Assembly (NCBI GenBank): GCA_913043255.1
Contig: CAJWLK010000002.1
Span: 124,001-188,000, forward strand
Length of the DNA: 64,000 nucleotides
Reading direction: 5' to 3'
Origin: an uncultured Gemmatimonadota bacterium
Lineage (GTDB): Bacteria > Gemmatimonadota > Gemmatimonadetes > Palauibacterales > Palauibacteraceae
Shown: positions 52,287 through 61,244 of the stretch, one piece after another
Position numbering within the stretch: the stretch's first letter is position 1
Layout of the letters: every line of letters starts with the position of its first letter
Notes under the pieces: generated by a model
What the model was told of the DNA's origin: nothing
Seen by the model: the letters and a program-made list of their open reading frames with translations, nothing else
Database searches by the model: none
Position numbers and translations under genes: made by a program

Positions 52287-53780
52287 GTGGAACCATGGGT
52301 CATCTCAACAGGCCTAATATTCCTCTATCTCCTCGTGACCATCGTCCTTGGCATGGTCGCAAACAAAAGGATGTCTGTCGACCTTGAGGACTTCCTGCTC
52401 TACGGGAGGCAAGCGGGTTTCGTGGTCATGTACCTTACAGTCGTGGCCACATACCACTCCGCATTTGCCTTTCTTGGCTCAGGTGGGTTTTTCTACACAC
52501 ATGGGATTGGGTTCTGGGCTGCTGGAGCGTGGACGATACTCGTGGGTGCCATCACTTACGTAATTGGCAGCCGTATCTGGGCGTTGGGAAAAAACTTCAG
52601 TTACATCACACCCGCAGATCTTTTAGCCGATTTTTATGAGTCGGACTCGGTACGTATCGTAACGGCTGTGGTCTCCGTCCTCTTCACAATTCTCTACATC
52701 CAGGTTCAAGCACAGGGGCTCGGGTACATCTTGTCGGTGGCATCGGGAGATCGAATATCGCTCGAACTCGGCACATTAATACTGCTTGTCGTTGCCGCCG
52801 GTTATCTAATTGTAGGCGGACTTCGTGCAGTCTATTGGACCGACGTAATACAAGGGATATGGATGTACATTGCGGTTTGGGTCGGAGCCCTCGTATTGGC
52901 CTTCAAGCTTTTCGGAGGGCCTGTTGAACTGTGGAAACGTGTGGCCACAGAGCGCCCGGACCTACTCTCGCTGCCCGGCCCTGAGGGATTCTTTACACCG
53001 GGAATGTGGTTCGGGATGATCGTGGTCCTATCGTTCGGAATTGTCTTCCAGCCCCACCTCATGATTAGGTACTACACGGCCGTCTCAGGGCGGACAATTA
53101 AGTGGCTGGGCGCAACGACCCCTATCTATCTTATGACACTCTATATACCGGCTGCGCTAGTGGGACTTGGCGGAGCCTTGGTCATGCCCGACATAGCCGT
53201 ACCCGATCGGATTTTCCCCGAGATGTTATTCGCATACGCACCTGCGTGGCTGACAGGTGCTATTCTCGCCGGTGCTACAGCAGCCGCAATGTCCACGCTT
53301 GACTCGATCCTGCACTCGAATATGACGGTACTCACCCGTGATATTTATCAGCGTTACGTTCGGACCAACGCTACTCCCGAACATTACATCTTGATTGGGC
53401 GTCTCATCGTAGTCCTGCTTCTGGGCATTGGATACCTGCTTTCGGTGAACACCTTCCAGTTTCTCGTAGTCCTCGTGTCCTTCTCGGGATCAGGAGCACT
53501 CCAGTTAATGCCCGCAGTGCTCGGTGTCTGTTTCCCGTCTAAAAGACTGACGACAAAAGCCGGCGTCTTAGCAGGTATCGGCGTCGGTCTTCTCACCCTC
53601 TACCTGACATTGGTAGCATATCCACACCCGTTAGGGCTCCATGGCGGCGTCTGGGGACTGTTGGCAAATTTTGTCGTAACATGGTCAGTGAGTCGATTCA
53701 CCGCCGCACCCACTCCAGCAACCGTCGCCAGGATCCATGGTGCCGTCGAACGCTTTGTCTACGAGGGAGATCCCGTTTGA
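52287..53780 (+). CDS. Sodium:solute symporter (SSS family)
   Basis: Translation starts at GTG 52287 after AGGGAGAGG. The 497-residue protein has about 13 transmembrane helices, with the G-R-x-x-G segment after helix 1 and Y-H-S-A-F-A-F-L-G-S near 55. G-G-L-R-A-V-Y-W-T-D-V-I-Q-G (the SSS signature region) lies near 165, and the Na+-binding helix A-A-A-M-S-T-L-D-S near 330. Its position immediately before hyuA and hyuB suggests it imports the cyclic amide, amino-acid derivative or related substrate those enzymes act on. Confidence 0.92.
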   Translation: MEPWVISTGLIFLYLLVTIVLGMVANKRMSVDLEDFLLYGRQAGFVVMYLTVVATYHSAFAFLGSGGFFYTHGIGFWAAGAWTILVGAITYVIGSRIWALGKNFSYITPADLLADFYESDSVRIVTAVVSVLFTILYIQVQAQGLGYILSVASGDRISLELGTLILLVVAAGYLIVGGLRAVYWTDVIQGIWMYIAVWVGALVLAFKLFGGPVELWKRVATERPDLLSLPGPEGFFTPGMWFGMIVVLSFGIVFQPHLMIRYYTAVSGRTIKWLGATTPIYLMTLYIPAALVGLGGALVMPDIAVPDRIFPEMLFAYAPAWLTGAILAGATAAAMSTLDSILHSNMTVLTRDIYQRYVRTNATPEHYILIGRLIVVLLLGIGYLLSVNTFQFLVVLVSFSGSGALQLMPAVLGVCFPSKRLTTKAGVLAGIGVGLLTLYLTLVAYPHPLGLHGGVWGLLANFVVTWSVSRFTAAPTPATVARIHGAVERFVYEGDPV

Positions 53781-53808
53781 ACCTTTACTTTAAATCAGCT
53801 GACGTTCG

Positions 53809-55857
53809 ATGATCATCGGAGTCGATACGGGCGGCACTTTTACGGATTTCGTCGTTGTTGATAAGGATGAGATTCGGATTCACAAGGTACCATCGACACC
53901 TGAAGATCCATCACAAGCTGTACTCCAAGGGTTAACGGAATTGTTGGGAGATGGTGTACAGTCTGACTCTGAGATTATTCACGGATCAACAGTAGCGACC
54001 AACTCTCTCCTCGAACGCAAAGGTGCCACCGTCGCGTTATTAACCACGGCCGGGTTCGAAGACGTAATTGAAATCGGACGTCAAACGCGACGGGAAATTT
54101 ATGACCTTGCGGTCACGAAACCTGAACCACTAGTACCATCGGAGCGTCGCTTTGGTGTCGAGGAACGTCTCGACGAACGCGGAACAGTTTTGGTAGAAAT
54201 CGGCGGAAAAGAAAATGCCAGACGGTCGGTCGCAACGGCTGTCTGTAAAGTGATTGAAAGTGGTGCGGAATCGGTCGCTATTTGCCTGCTCCACTCTTAT
54301 GCAAATTCCGATCACGAACGCATGCTCGCCGATGCCATCCGATCGGACGAAAACCCACAACCCCTTTTCGTTACTGCCTCACATGAGGTGTTGCCCGAAT
54401 TCCGCGAGTATGAACGCACTAGCACGACTACGGTAAATGCATTCGTCGGTCCTGTAATGTCACGTTATCTGACTGCTCTGGGTGAACGGCTCGGTTCTGA
54501 CCGGGTTCGGATTATGGCTTCGAATGGAGGAGTGGTTTCACTCGACACCGCAAGTCGACTTGCGGTCCAAACCATACTCTCAGGTCCTGCAGGAGGGGCG
54601 GTTGGAGGCTTCGAGATAGCCCGCATGGCTGGATACGATCACGTCATCACATTTGATATGGGTGGGACATCTACCGACGTAAGTCTGTGTGCAGGCGGAC
54701 TAACCCGTACCTCTGAAGCAGAAATAGGAGGGTTGCCAATCCGTGTTCCGGTAATCGACATCCATACGGTGGGAGCAGGTGGAGGTTCGATCGCAAGCCG
54801 CGACCCCGGGGGATCGCTACGTGTCGGCCCAGATAGTGCGGGAGCCGACCCAGGGCCAATTTGTTATGGACAGGGCGGAAACAATATAACTGTAACGGAC
54901 GCCAATTTGTTTCTCGGACGATTGTCTCCCAAACACTTTCTTGGTGGTGCCAAAAAGCTTGTGCCCGAGGATATCGAGCCAATTATCTCAGGCCTCGCCG
55001 GCGAGTTTGACCTTGAGCCGGTGGCGGTGGCGGAAGGTATAGTACGAGTGGCGAACGCCACGATGGAACGAGCAATTCGAGTCATCTCACTCGAGCGCGG
55101 TTTTGATCCGCGAGATTTCTCGCTTCTGTGTTTCGGGGGGGCTGGAGGATTACATGCCGTGGACCTCGCCAAGTCCCTTGGGATCCCTCGAGTAATCGTA
55201 CCCCGGGGCGCAGGTACGCTGTCCGCACTCGGAATGCTAATGGCTGAGCCAATCCGAGATTTTTCGCGTACTCTGATGGTCCCAGCCACTCGCCTAGAAG
55301 CCGGCACTCTCGAGGCTGAGTTTGTCGCACTAGAAGAACAAGGTCGTCATGCATTAGCTGACGAAGGATTTCCCGATTCCGCACTTCGTTTCGAACGCCT
55401 TGCCGATCTCAGGTATGTAGGACAAGGCTTCGAACTAGCGGTCTCAGCCAATCCTAGCGATTCCGATAAAACATCCGGCGAGGGTACAGATTGGAAGGAT
55501 AAGCTCATTTCCGGGTTTCACACGGCCCACGAGCGACGGTACGGATATGCTGACGAGACCCGTCCAACGGAGATCGTAACGATCCGAGTCCGAGCCATAG
55601 CGTCAAGGGATACGCCTGAACTGCGAACTGAACCCATCGACGATTCCGATATGACAGAGGCTGTAATCGAAAACCAAACTTTCATGTACGATGGGGTTCC
55701 CTGTTCTGGAGTTCTCCTCGACCGAGATAGACTTCGAGCGGGCCACACTTTCGAAGGACCGGCGATCGTAGTTGAATACAGTACAACTACATTGGTACCA
55801 CCCGGAGTTACGTGTCAGGTAGACGAATGGGGAAGCCTTGTGCTGGAGACCTCATGA
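53809..55857 (+). CDS. hyuA: Hydantoinase/oxoprolinase alpha-type subunit HyuA
   Basis: This is a 682-residue cytoplasmic subunit of the ATP-dependent N-methylhydantoinase/5-oxoprolinase/acetone-carboxylase family. It has the N-terminal ATPase-fold motif G-V-D-T-G-G-T-F-T-D-F, H-G-S-T-V-A-T-N-S-L-L-E-R-K-G, then the second ATPase half with F-D-M-G-G-T-S-T-D and G-A-G-G-G-S-I-A near 320. The C-terminal beta domain ends with E-Y-S-T-T-T-L-V-P-P. It opens an ATP-dependent cyclic amide together with HyuB. Start ATG 53809 is 28 bases after the symporter, and its stop overlaps the hyuB start. Confidence 0.94.
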   Translation: MIIGVDTGGTFTDFVVVDKDEIRIHKVPSTPEDPSQAVLQGLTELLGDGVQSDSEIIHGSTVATNSLLERKGATVALLTTAGFEDVIEIGRQTRREIYDLAVTKPEPLVPSERRFGVEERLDERGTVLVEIGGKENARRSVATAVCKVIESGAESVAICLLHSYANSDHERMLADAIRSDENPQPLFVTASHEVLPEFREYERTSTTTVNAFVGPVMSRYLTALGERLGSDRVRIMASNGGVVSLDTASRLAVQTILSGPAGGAVGGFEIARMAGYDHVITFDMGGTSTDVSLCAGGLTRTSEAEIGGLPIRVPVIDIHTVGAGGGSIASRDPGGSLRVGPDSAGADPGPICYGQGGNNITVTDANLFLGRLSPKHFLGGAKKLVPEDIEPIISGLAGEFDLEPVAVAEGIVRVANATMERAIRVISLERGFDPRDFSLLCFGGAGGLHAVDLAKSLGIPRVIVPRGAGTLSALGMLMAEPIRDFSRTLMVPATRLEAGTLEAEFVALEEQGRHALADEGFPDSALRFERLADLRYVGQGFELAVSANPSDSDKTSGEGTDWKDKLISGFHTAHERRYGYADETRPTEIVTIRVRAIASRDTPELRTEPIDDSDMTEAVIENQTFMYDGVPCSGVLLDRDRLRAGHTFEGPAIVVEYSTTTLVPPGVTCQVDEWGSLVLETS

Positions 55858-57452
55858 CGGAAAAGGCCTGGGACCCAGTCACACTCGAGGTCTTCCGGAA
55901 CCTCTTTTATTCAGTTGCTGAGGAGATGGGCGTTACGCTGTGTCGGACTTCTTTCTCTCCCAATATTAAAGAGCGACGCGATTACTCGTGCGCAATCTTC
56001 GACGGAGAAGGCCGGATGGTCGCACAAGGCGACCACATGCCAGTTCATCTCGGTTCCATGCCAAAATCCGTTGAAGCCGCCATGGAAAACGTGGAGCTTG
56101 CGCCAGGCGACGTTGTATTCGTAAACGATCCGTTCGCCGGTGGCACTCATCTTCCAGACATCACGATGGTCGAAGGGGTATTCTTAGAGGACGAGAAAAA
56201 ACCCGCTTTCTACGTTGCGAACCGAGCGCACCATTCCGACGTGGGAGGGATGACCCCAGGCTCAATGCCGCTGGCAAACTCAATCTTCCAGGAGGGGATC
56301 CGCATTCCGCCGGTCCGGCTCCTGCGTGCAGGCACCTTAGATCGTGAAATACTTGACCTCGTGCTTGCAAACGTTCGGACCCCGGTCGAACGTGAAGGAG
56401 ACCTTACTGCACAAATTGCGTCTAACCGGACCGGAGCTCGCCGGCTTATCGGACTCGTAGAACGCTATGGCCGCCAAACGATCGACGACTATATGCGTCA
56501 CCTCCAAGATTATGCGGAGCGTATGACACGTGAGGCGATCCGGAGGATTCCCGACGGCGAATATCGCTTCGAAGATGTAATGGATGATGATGGCTTCGGG
56601 AATGGGCCACTCCCAATCAACGTCACCCTAACAATTGATGATGATACGGCACGAGTCGATTTCACTGGAACGTGCGCCCAAGCGGCGGGATCAGTTAATG
56701 CGAACTACGCGATCACACTCTCGGCAACCATGTACTGCTTTCGTGTGATCGTCCCCTTCTCTCTCCCCTCAAATTGGGGCACGATCCAACCGCTCGAAAT
56801 CATTGCCCCCGAAGGTTCCCTAGTGAATGCTCAAGAACCTGCAGCAATGGCAGGCGGGAACGTCGAAACATCCCAACGAATTGTTGATGTGGTTCTTGGG
56901 GCATTAGCCCAAGCCATACCGGATCGTATCCCTGCCGCCAGTTATGGAACCATGAGCAATCTGACGATCGGGGGCATTGATCCTCGGTCAGGCGAGCATT
57001 TTGCATATTACGAGACAATCGCTGGCGGGATGGGAGCTCGTCCATCGGCTGCCGGACTCGATGCTACCCACTGTCATATGACAAACAGCCTCAACACCCC
57101 GATCGAGGCCCTCGAACATGCATATCCGTATCGAATGCGTCGATACGCCGTGCGGCGGGGATCAGGGGGAGCGGGCGAATATCGCGGCGGGGATGGCATC
57201 GAACGAGTGATTGAGATCCTAACCGACGCTCGAGTAACGATCTTAAGCGATCGCCGCGTCCATTCACCTTACGGCTTAGCCGGAGGAGAACCTGGTGCGC
57301 CCGGAGTGAATACGGTCCTTCTACCCTCATCCGATGAGCACACCCTCCTCGGGGGCAAGGAAAGTATTGATGTTAAATCAGGATCCGTAGTCCAGATCCA
57401 TACACCAGGGGGAGGTGGATTTGGACTACAGGAAGACCTAAATAAGGGATAG
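55854..57452 (+). CDS. hyuB: Hydantoinase/oxoprolinase beta-type subunit HyuB
   Basis: ATG 55854 overlaps the hyuA stop (ATGA), so it is preferred to the upstream in-frame start at 55812. The 532-residue protein matches HyuB: D-P-V-T-L-E-V-F-R-N at the N-terminus, E-R-R-D-Y-S-C-A-I-F, H-L-G-S-M-P, N-D-P-F-A-G-G-T-H-L-P-D, an R-A-H-H-S-D-V-G-G block and the C-terminal G-G-x-G-x-Y-R-G-G-D-G region and G-G-G-G-F-G. It is the partner catalytic subunit for ATP-coupled ring opening. No separate HyuC-type amidase is nearby. Confidence 0.95.
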   Translation: MTEKAWDPVTLEVFRNLFYSVAEEMGVTLCRTSFSPNIKERRDYSCAIFDGEGRMVAQGDHMPVHLGSMPKSVEAAMENVELAPGDVVFVNDPFAGGTHLPDITMVEGVFLEDEKKPAFYVANRAHHSDVGGMTPGSMPLANSIFQEGIRIPPVRLLRAGTLDREILDLVLANVRTPVEREGDLTAQIASNRTGARRLIGLVERYGRQTIDDYMRHLQDYAERMTREAIRRIPDGEYRFEDVMDDDGFGNGPLPINVTLTIDDDTARVDFTGTCAQAAGSVNANYAITLSATMYCFRVIVPFSLPSNWGTIQPLEIIAPEGSLVNAQEPAAMAGGNVETSQRIVDVVLGALAQAIPDRIPAASYGTMSNLTIGGIDPRSGEHFAYYETIAGGMGARPSAAGLDATHCHMTNSLNTPIEALEHAYPYRMRRYAVRRGSGGAGEYRGGDGIERVIEILTDARVTILSDRRVHSPYGLAGGEPGAPGVNTVLLPSSDEHTLLGGKESIDVKSGSVVQIHTPGGGGFGLQEDLNKG

Positions 57453-57548
57453 GGGCGCTAGGACACACCCCTCCTCCTCTTTTCACTTTTAACTTTTCAC
57501 CACGTTCCTACCGTGCGCGTGCGCAAAAATCAGCAATTCATAGCAGGT

Positions 57549-59132
57549 CTATTGGCCGCCACCTAGGAACTTTCCAGTTGAGGACTGGTCCGGAAATGCT
57601 TTAATCACTTCTACCACGAGATCTTCCCACGAAAAGCCAGTCCCCGACTCAGGTTGCCAGTCCAATCCACGTCGTACAATCACTAGGTCATATGACGGGA
57701 TGATGGTCGCGTACTGGCCACGGTTTCCAGCAGTGGTATATGCATCCTGTGGCACATCAGAACGATCATCATTCGGGAGCCAGAATTGTCCGGCGTAAAA
57801 ACGGCCACTTTTTTCAGTTGCGGGGGCGGGCGTCCGGACAAACTCGACCCACTCTTCAGAGAGGATACGTTCTCCGTTCCAAATCCCGTTGTTCAGGTAA
57901 AGCAACCCGAAGCGGGCGAGGTCCCGCGCATTGGTATACACCTGGCTCGACATCACATAGTCCCCGAACCTATCAACGCCGGGAAGTGTGCTTCGCATAC
58001 CGATCTTGTCTAACAAAGCTACACGGGGGAACTCCAGATAAGTCTGATTGTCACTAAGCACCGTTTTGAGTGCGAGCACTCCCAGAAGAGTATCATAGTT
58101 CTCATAGTCCCAGATTGTCCCGGGCTCAGCTATCACACCTCTATCGATCGCCCCCTCAACCGAGCTTGTGCCTGCAAAATAACTCAAACAAGATCCGATA
58201 ATCGGGCATAATCGATTGTCCACTGGATAAAGACCACTCGACATATTAAGCGCGTGGCGGAGCGTGATTTCGCGACGAGGGTCTGCGAGATCCGGATCCT
58301 GTCGTTCTGGCTTCCACATGGCCCAAGGAAGTGGTTCGTCAAGCTCAAGGATTCCCTTATCCGTAGCAATGCCAATTAGCGTGCTCGCGATGCTCTTGGC
58401 AGTCGACCATGTTCGAGTGCGCGTCGTCATCTCCACACCCGGCCCGTAACGCTCGTAGAGGATATCGCCTTTGTGGACCACTATGAGGCTAAGCGTGATC
58501 TGCGATTCATGCCCACCATGGCTCACGCGATCAAAAGCCCAGTTGCCTGCCGCGTCTAGTGCACCTCGGTCGACATAGCTAGGAAACGGTTTGTCCGGGA
58601 GCAAGTCTCCGTCGGGCCACGGAATCTGGTTTGGGTCACCTGGTAGTGGAGCCATCGTCAGTTCGGGGAGCTCATCTATATCGTCAAGCGTTTGCGCTGG
58701 GGAAAGCGTCATACACCCGAGGCCTTCACGATAAACGGCGCGCATGACTGGCACCTCGGGATCCCCAACACCCGCCCCGTTCAACCCTGTGAATGTCGCC
58801 TCTCCACTGGCGCTCGTCCGGTGATCACCTGTTCCCACAGTCACTGACTTCAGTTCAATGTCAATCGAGACGTTCTCAAGAGGCAGGATGGGCATCAAGC
58901 CCAACTTGAGCTCCTCAGCGTAGATCTGTTCGACTGTCCGCCCTGAGACGAATAGCCCATTGCAAAGCATAAAGGCCTGCTTGCCTCGATTTACAATGAG
59001 CTGCGAATGCTCGTGGTACACGGGCGAGTAGGCTTGGGCCACCACAGAACCGAAAGCTATAAATAGGCTGAAGAGTCCACCTATAGCGCATCGAAAAGCG
59101 TTTATAAGGGCCGGCGAACGTGTGCGGGACAT
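57549..59132 (-). CDS. Secreted beta-lactamase-family (class C/DD-peptidase-like) serine hydrolase
   Basis: An AGGAGG site precedes ATG 59132. The 527-residue protein has a signal peptide (ending near V-V-A-Q), an N-terminal region of about 180 residues without a recognised fold, then the class C-type serine hydrolase domain: S-T-A-K (nucleophile Ser and Lys), the Y-E-N Tyr-x-Asn motif, S-S-G-L-Y-P, and a C-terminal region with G-N-R-G-Q-Y-A-T. Family members include esterases, D-aminopeptidases and 6-aminohexanoate-dimer hydrolase; the substrate is unknown. It converges with hyuB. Confidence 0.86.
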   Translation of the reverse strand: MSRTRSPALINAFRCAIGGLFSLFIAFGSVVAQAYSPVYHEHSQLIVNRGKQAFMLCNGLFVSGRTVEQIYAEELKLGLMPILPLENVSIDIELKSVTVGTGDHRTSASGEATFTGLNGAGVGDPEVPVMRAVYREGLGCMTLSPAQTLDDIDELPELTMAPLPGDPNQIPWPDGDLLPDKPFPSYVDRGALDAAGNWAFDRVSHGGHESQITLSLIVVHKGDILYERYGPGVEMTTRTRTWSTAKSIASTLIGIATDKGILELDEPLPWAMWKPERQDPDLADPRREITLRHALNMSSGLYPVDNRLCPIIGSCLSYFAGTSSVEGAIDRGVIAEPGTIWDYENYDTLLGVLALKTVLSDNQTYLEFPRVALLDKIGMRSTLPGVDRFGDYVMSSQVYTNARDLARFGLLYLNNGIWNGERILSEEWVEFVRTPAPATEKSGRFYAGQFWLPNDDRSDVPQDAYTTAGNRGQYATIIPSYDLVIVRRGLDWQPESGTGFSWEDLVVEVIKAFPDQSSTGKFLGGGQ

Positions 59133-59269
59133 GAAAACCTCCTAGTGGGCAGGATACACATTCGAAGGTATGAGCGAGTGCCCTAGAGTCGCCAGACCAG
59201 TTCTCTAAGGCATTCGGAAACTCTCTCACCTAAAACTGGAGTGGTTTCAAACCTTCGATCCAGGATCTG

Positions 59270-60946
59270 TCAGTTATTGGTTCTCACACCACCCATCATC
59301 TGATCTCGCGCGGCGCGAAATTCATTATTTTCGGCCCAATTTGGCCAGTCCGGTCCCTGGGCTAACCGGTACCCCACTTCAAAGAGCAAACGCAAGTCAT
59401 CCACAGCACCGTCCAAATCCCACGTTCCGTCGTATTCGTCAGTTGGTTTATGGTAGCGTTCCGCAACGTATTTTTGACGCATATCTCGCCCATATTGCTC
59501 ACCCAGTTCCACGTGGTCGATACCTGCATGTGTGTAAAGGGCCGGCACCCCTTCTTTTGCAAAATTGAAATGGTCCGACCGATAAAAATAACCTTTCTCA
59601 GGTTCCGGATCGGCTTTTACTACACGACCATGAGCGGAAGCAGCGGTTTCCAGATAGGCATCAAGCTCGGAGTTTCCAAGCCCAATGATCGTGATGTCAT
59701 TCGTTGGGCCCAAGGTGTTTAGGCCGTCCATATTGATCGCCGCCACCGTCTTGTTCAGAGGGTAAAGCGGGGAATCACTATAGTACGCAGAACCCAAAAG
59801 CCCTTGTTCTTCTGCAGTGACAGCTAAGAACAAGACCGAACGGGCAGGAGGTGGATCGAGTAAGGTGAATGCTTCGGCAACCTCAATGAGCCCCGCAGTC
59901 CCCGTGGCGTTATCGAGAGCGCCGTTGAAAATCTGGTCACCCTCCAAACTCTCATCACGACCCAAATGATCCCAGTGTGCGATGTAGACAACAACCTCAT
60001 CAGGTCGTTGTGATCCCACGATCCGGCCCGCAACATTGTTCGAAATCGAACGTTCTACCTGGGTTTGAATAGCGATATTGGCCCGAACATTAAGCGGTGC
60101 AGCTTGAAAGTCGCGGTAGACCGCACGTTCCTCGAATTCGGAAAAAGTGAGCCCCGCATACGCGAAGAGTTCTACCGCAGCTGTTCGGGTCAGCCACCCT
60201 TCAATACTGGGCCTCGACAGGTTCGCATCCTCTGTAACGAGTCCGAACTGAGGCCCGGACCAACTGCCCACTACAACTTCCCATGGGTAACCAGCCGCTT
60301 CAGTTTCATGAACAATGAAAACGCCAGCTGCACCTTGCCGTGCAGCTTCCTCGTATTTGTAGCTCCATCTCCCATAGTAGGTCATGGACCGGCCATTAAA
60401 CTGGGCCACACTATCGGTTACAAATCCCGGATCATTAACCAGCACAATGACGGTTTTCCCGCGCACATCAATCCCCTCATAATCATTCCACCCATATTCA
60501 GGGGCCACGATCCCATATCCAGCGAAAATCATTTCGGACGCCCGAATCACACTCATATCGATGACGCGTTGGGTCCACGCTACAAAGTCAGATCCATAAG
60601 AAAAATCGCGTACCCCTTCATCTCGCTCGATTGTAAGTGTCATCTCCGGATCAGATGTAATAGAGACCATGGGGACTTCCTGAACCCAAGAGGTTCCATT
60701 CCCTGGCTCAAGTCCAAGACCTTCGAAGGTCCGAGTCATGTATTCAATCGTGAGATCCTCACCTCGCGACGTGGGCTTACGGCCCTCAAATGCGTCAGAG
60801 GAAAGCGTTCGAATATGTTTGGCGAGTCCGACGGGATCTATACCATTAAGTGCATCTGAAGGAACCGAATTTTTTTGACACCCACCAACAAACAACATGA
60901 GTCCGACAATCATCATGCACCGTAAATGCGACCTATTATTGCTCAT
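59270..60946 (-). CDS. M28-family zinc aminopeptidase, lipoprotein
   Basis: The start at ATG 60946 is used because a lipoprotein signal follows (V-G-G-C, Cys about 23); the open frame to 61030 has no support. The 558-residue product has a PA insert domain (about 150-310), then the M28 di-zinc site: H-W-D-H-L-G, G-A-L-D-N-A-T-G-T (bridging Asp), A-E-E-Q-G-L-L-G-S (catalytic Glu and metal Glu), N-M-D-G-L-N and a final Y-T-H-A-G. It should release amino acids from peptides in the periplasm or outside. Confidence 0.92.
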   Translation of the reverse strand: MSNNRSHLRCMMIVGLMLFVGGCQKNSVPSDALNGIDPVGLAKHIRTLSSDAFEGRKPTSRGEDLTIEYMTRTFEGLGLEPGNGTSWVQEVPMVSITSDPEMTLTIERDEGVRDFSYGSDFVAWTQRVIDMSVIRASEMIFAGYGIVAPEYGWNDYEGIDVRGKTVIVLVNDPGFVTDSVAQFNGRSMTYYGRWSYKYEEAARQGAAGVFIVHETEAAGYPWEVVVGSWSGPQFGLVTEDANLSRPSIEGWLTRTAAVELFAYAGLTFSEFEERAVYRDFQAAPLNVRANIAIQTQVERSISNNVAGRIVGSQRPDEVVVYIAHWDHLGRDESLEGDQIFNGALDNATGTAGLIEVAEAFTLLDPPPARSVLFLAVTAEEQGLLGSAYYSDSPLYPLNKTVAAINMDGLNTLGPTNDITIIGLGNSELDAYLETAASAHGRVVKADPEPEKGYFYRSDHFNFAKEGVPALYTHAGIDHVELGEQYGRDMRQKYVAERYHKPTDEYDGTWDLDGAVDDLRLLFEVGYRLAQGPDWPNWAENNEFRAARDQMMGGVRTNN

Positions 60947-61244
60947 AAGAAACTCTTTTGTCCGTGACCTAGTTAATCTTCGGGGCACCTTATTGACCTT
61001 AGTTCTAGTACATCTCTGTGGCGCAAACATCCAAGTGGCCCCAGTCTAGTGAGGAACGATCAAGCACCGAAACAGGCACCTAGTGACCGGACAAACAATA
61101 GTATGCGGCAATTCAAGCGGCCCGAGCTAGGATTCCAACCTGTGCCCTTGTCGAATTTTCAGCCGTCTATAAGCGGACACTGAACCCTTTTTCATTCTAA
61201 AATGACTCGAAAAACCGCATGTCATCTATAAGAATCTGGGTACC
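60947..61244. other. Divergent intergenic region, no gene recognised
   Basis: About 300 bases between the divergent M28 peptidase and YpdA-like genes must hold both promoters. A stretch at 61120-61170 (minus strand) resembles the T-arm and anticodon loop of a tRNA by short motifs only; the stems do not pair, so it is not annotated as tRNA. No other structure was supported. Confidence 0.5.

Noticed and set aside
57452-57473. AGGGG/CCCCT hairpin after hyuB as a terminator
   Set aside because: The stem has only five pairs with a 12-base loop, and the following pyrimidine run is not a clean T-tract.
61120-61170. Possible tRNA-Phe-like sequence on the minus strand (T-arm-like GGTTGGAATCC and a CTGAAAA loop)
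   Set aside because: The T-loop lacks the invariant C, the anticodon and T stems do not pair, the spacing between the two elements is two bases too long and no D-arm or acceptor stem is found.
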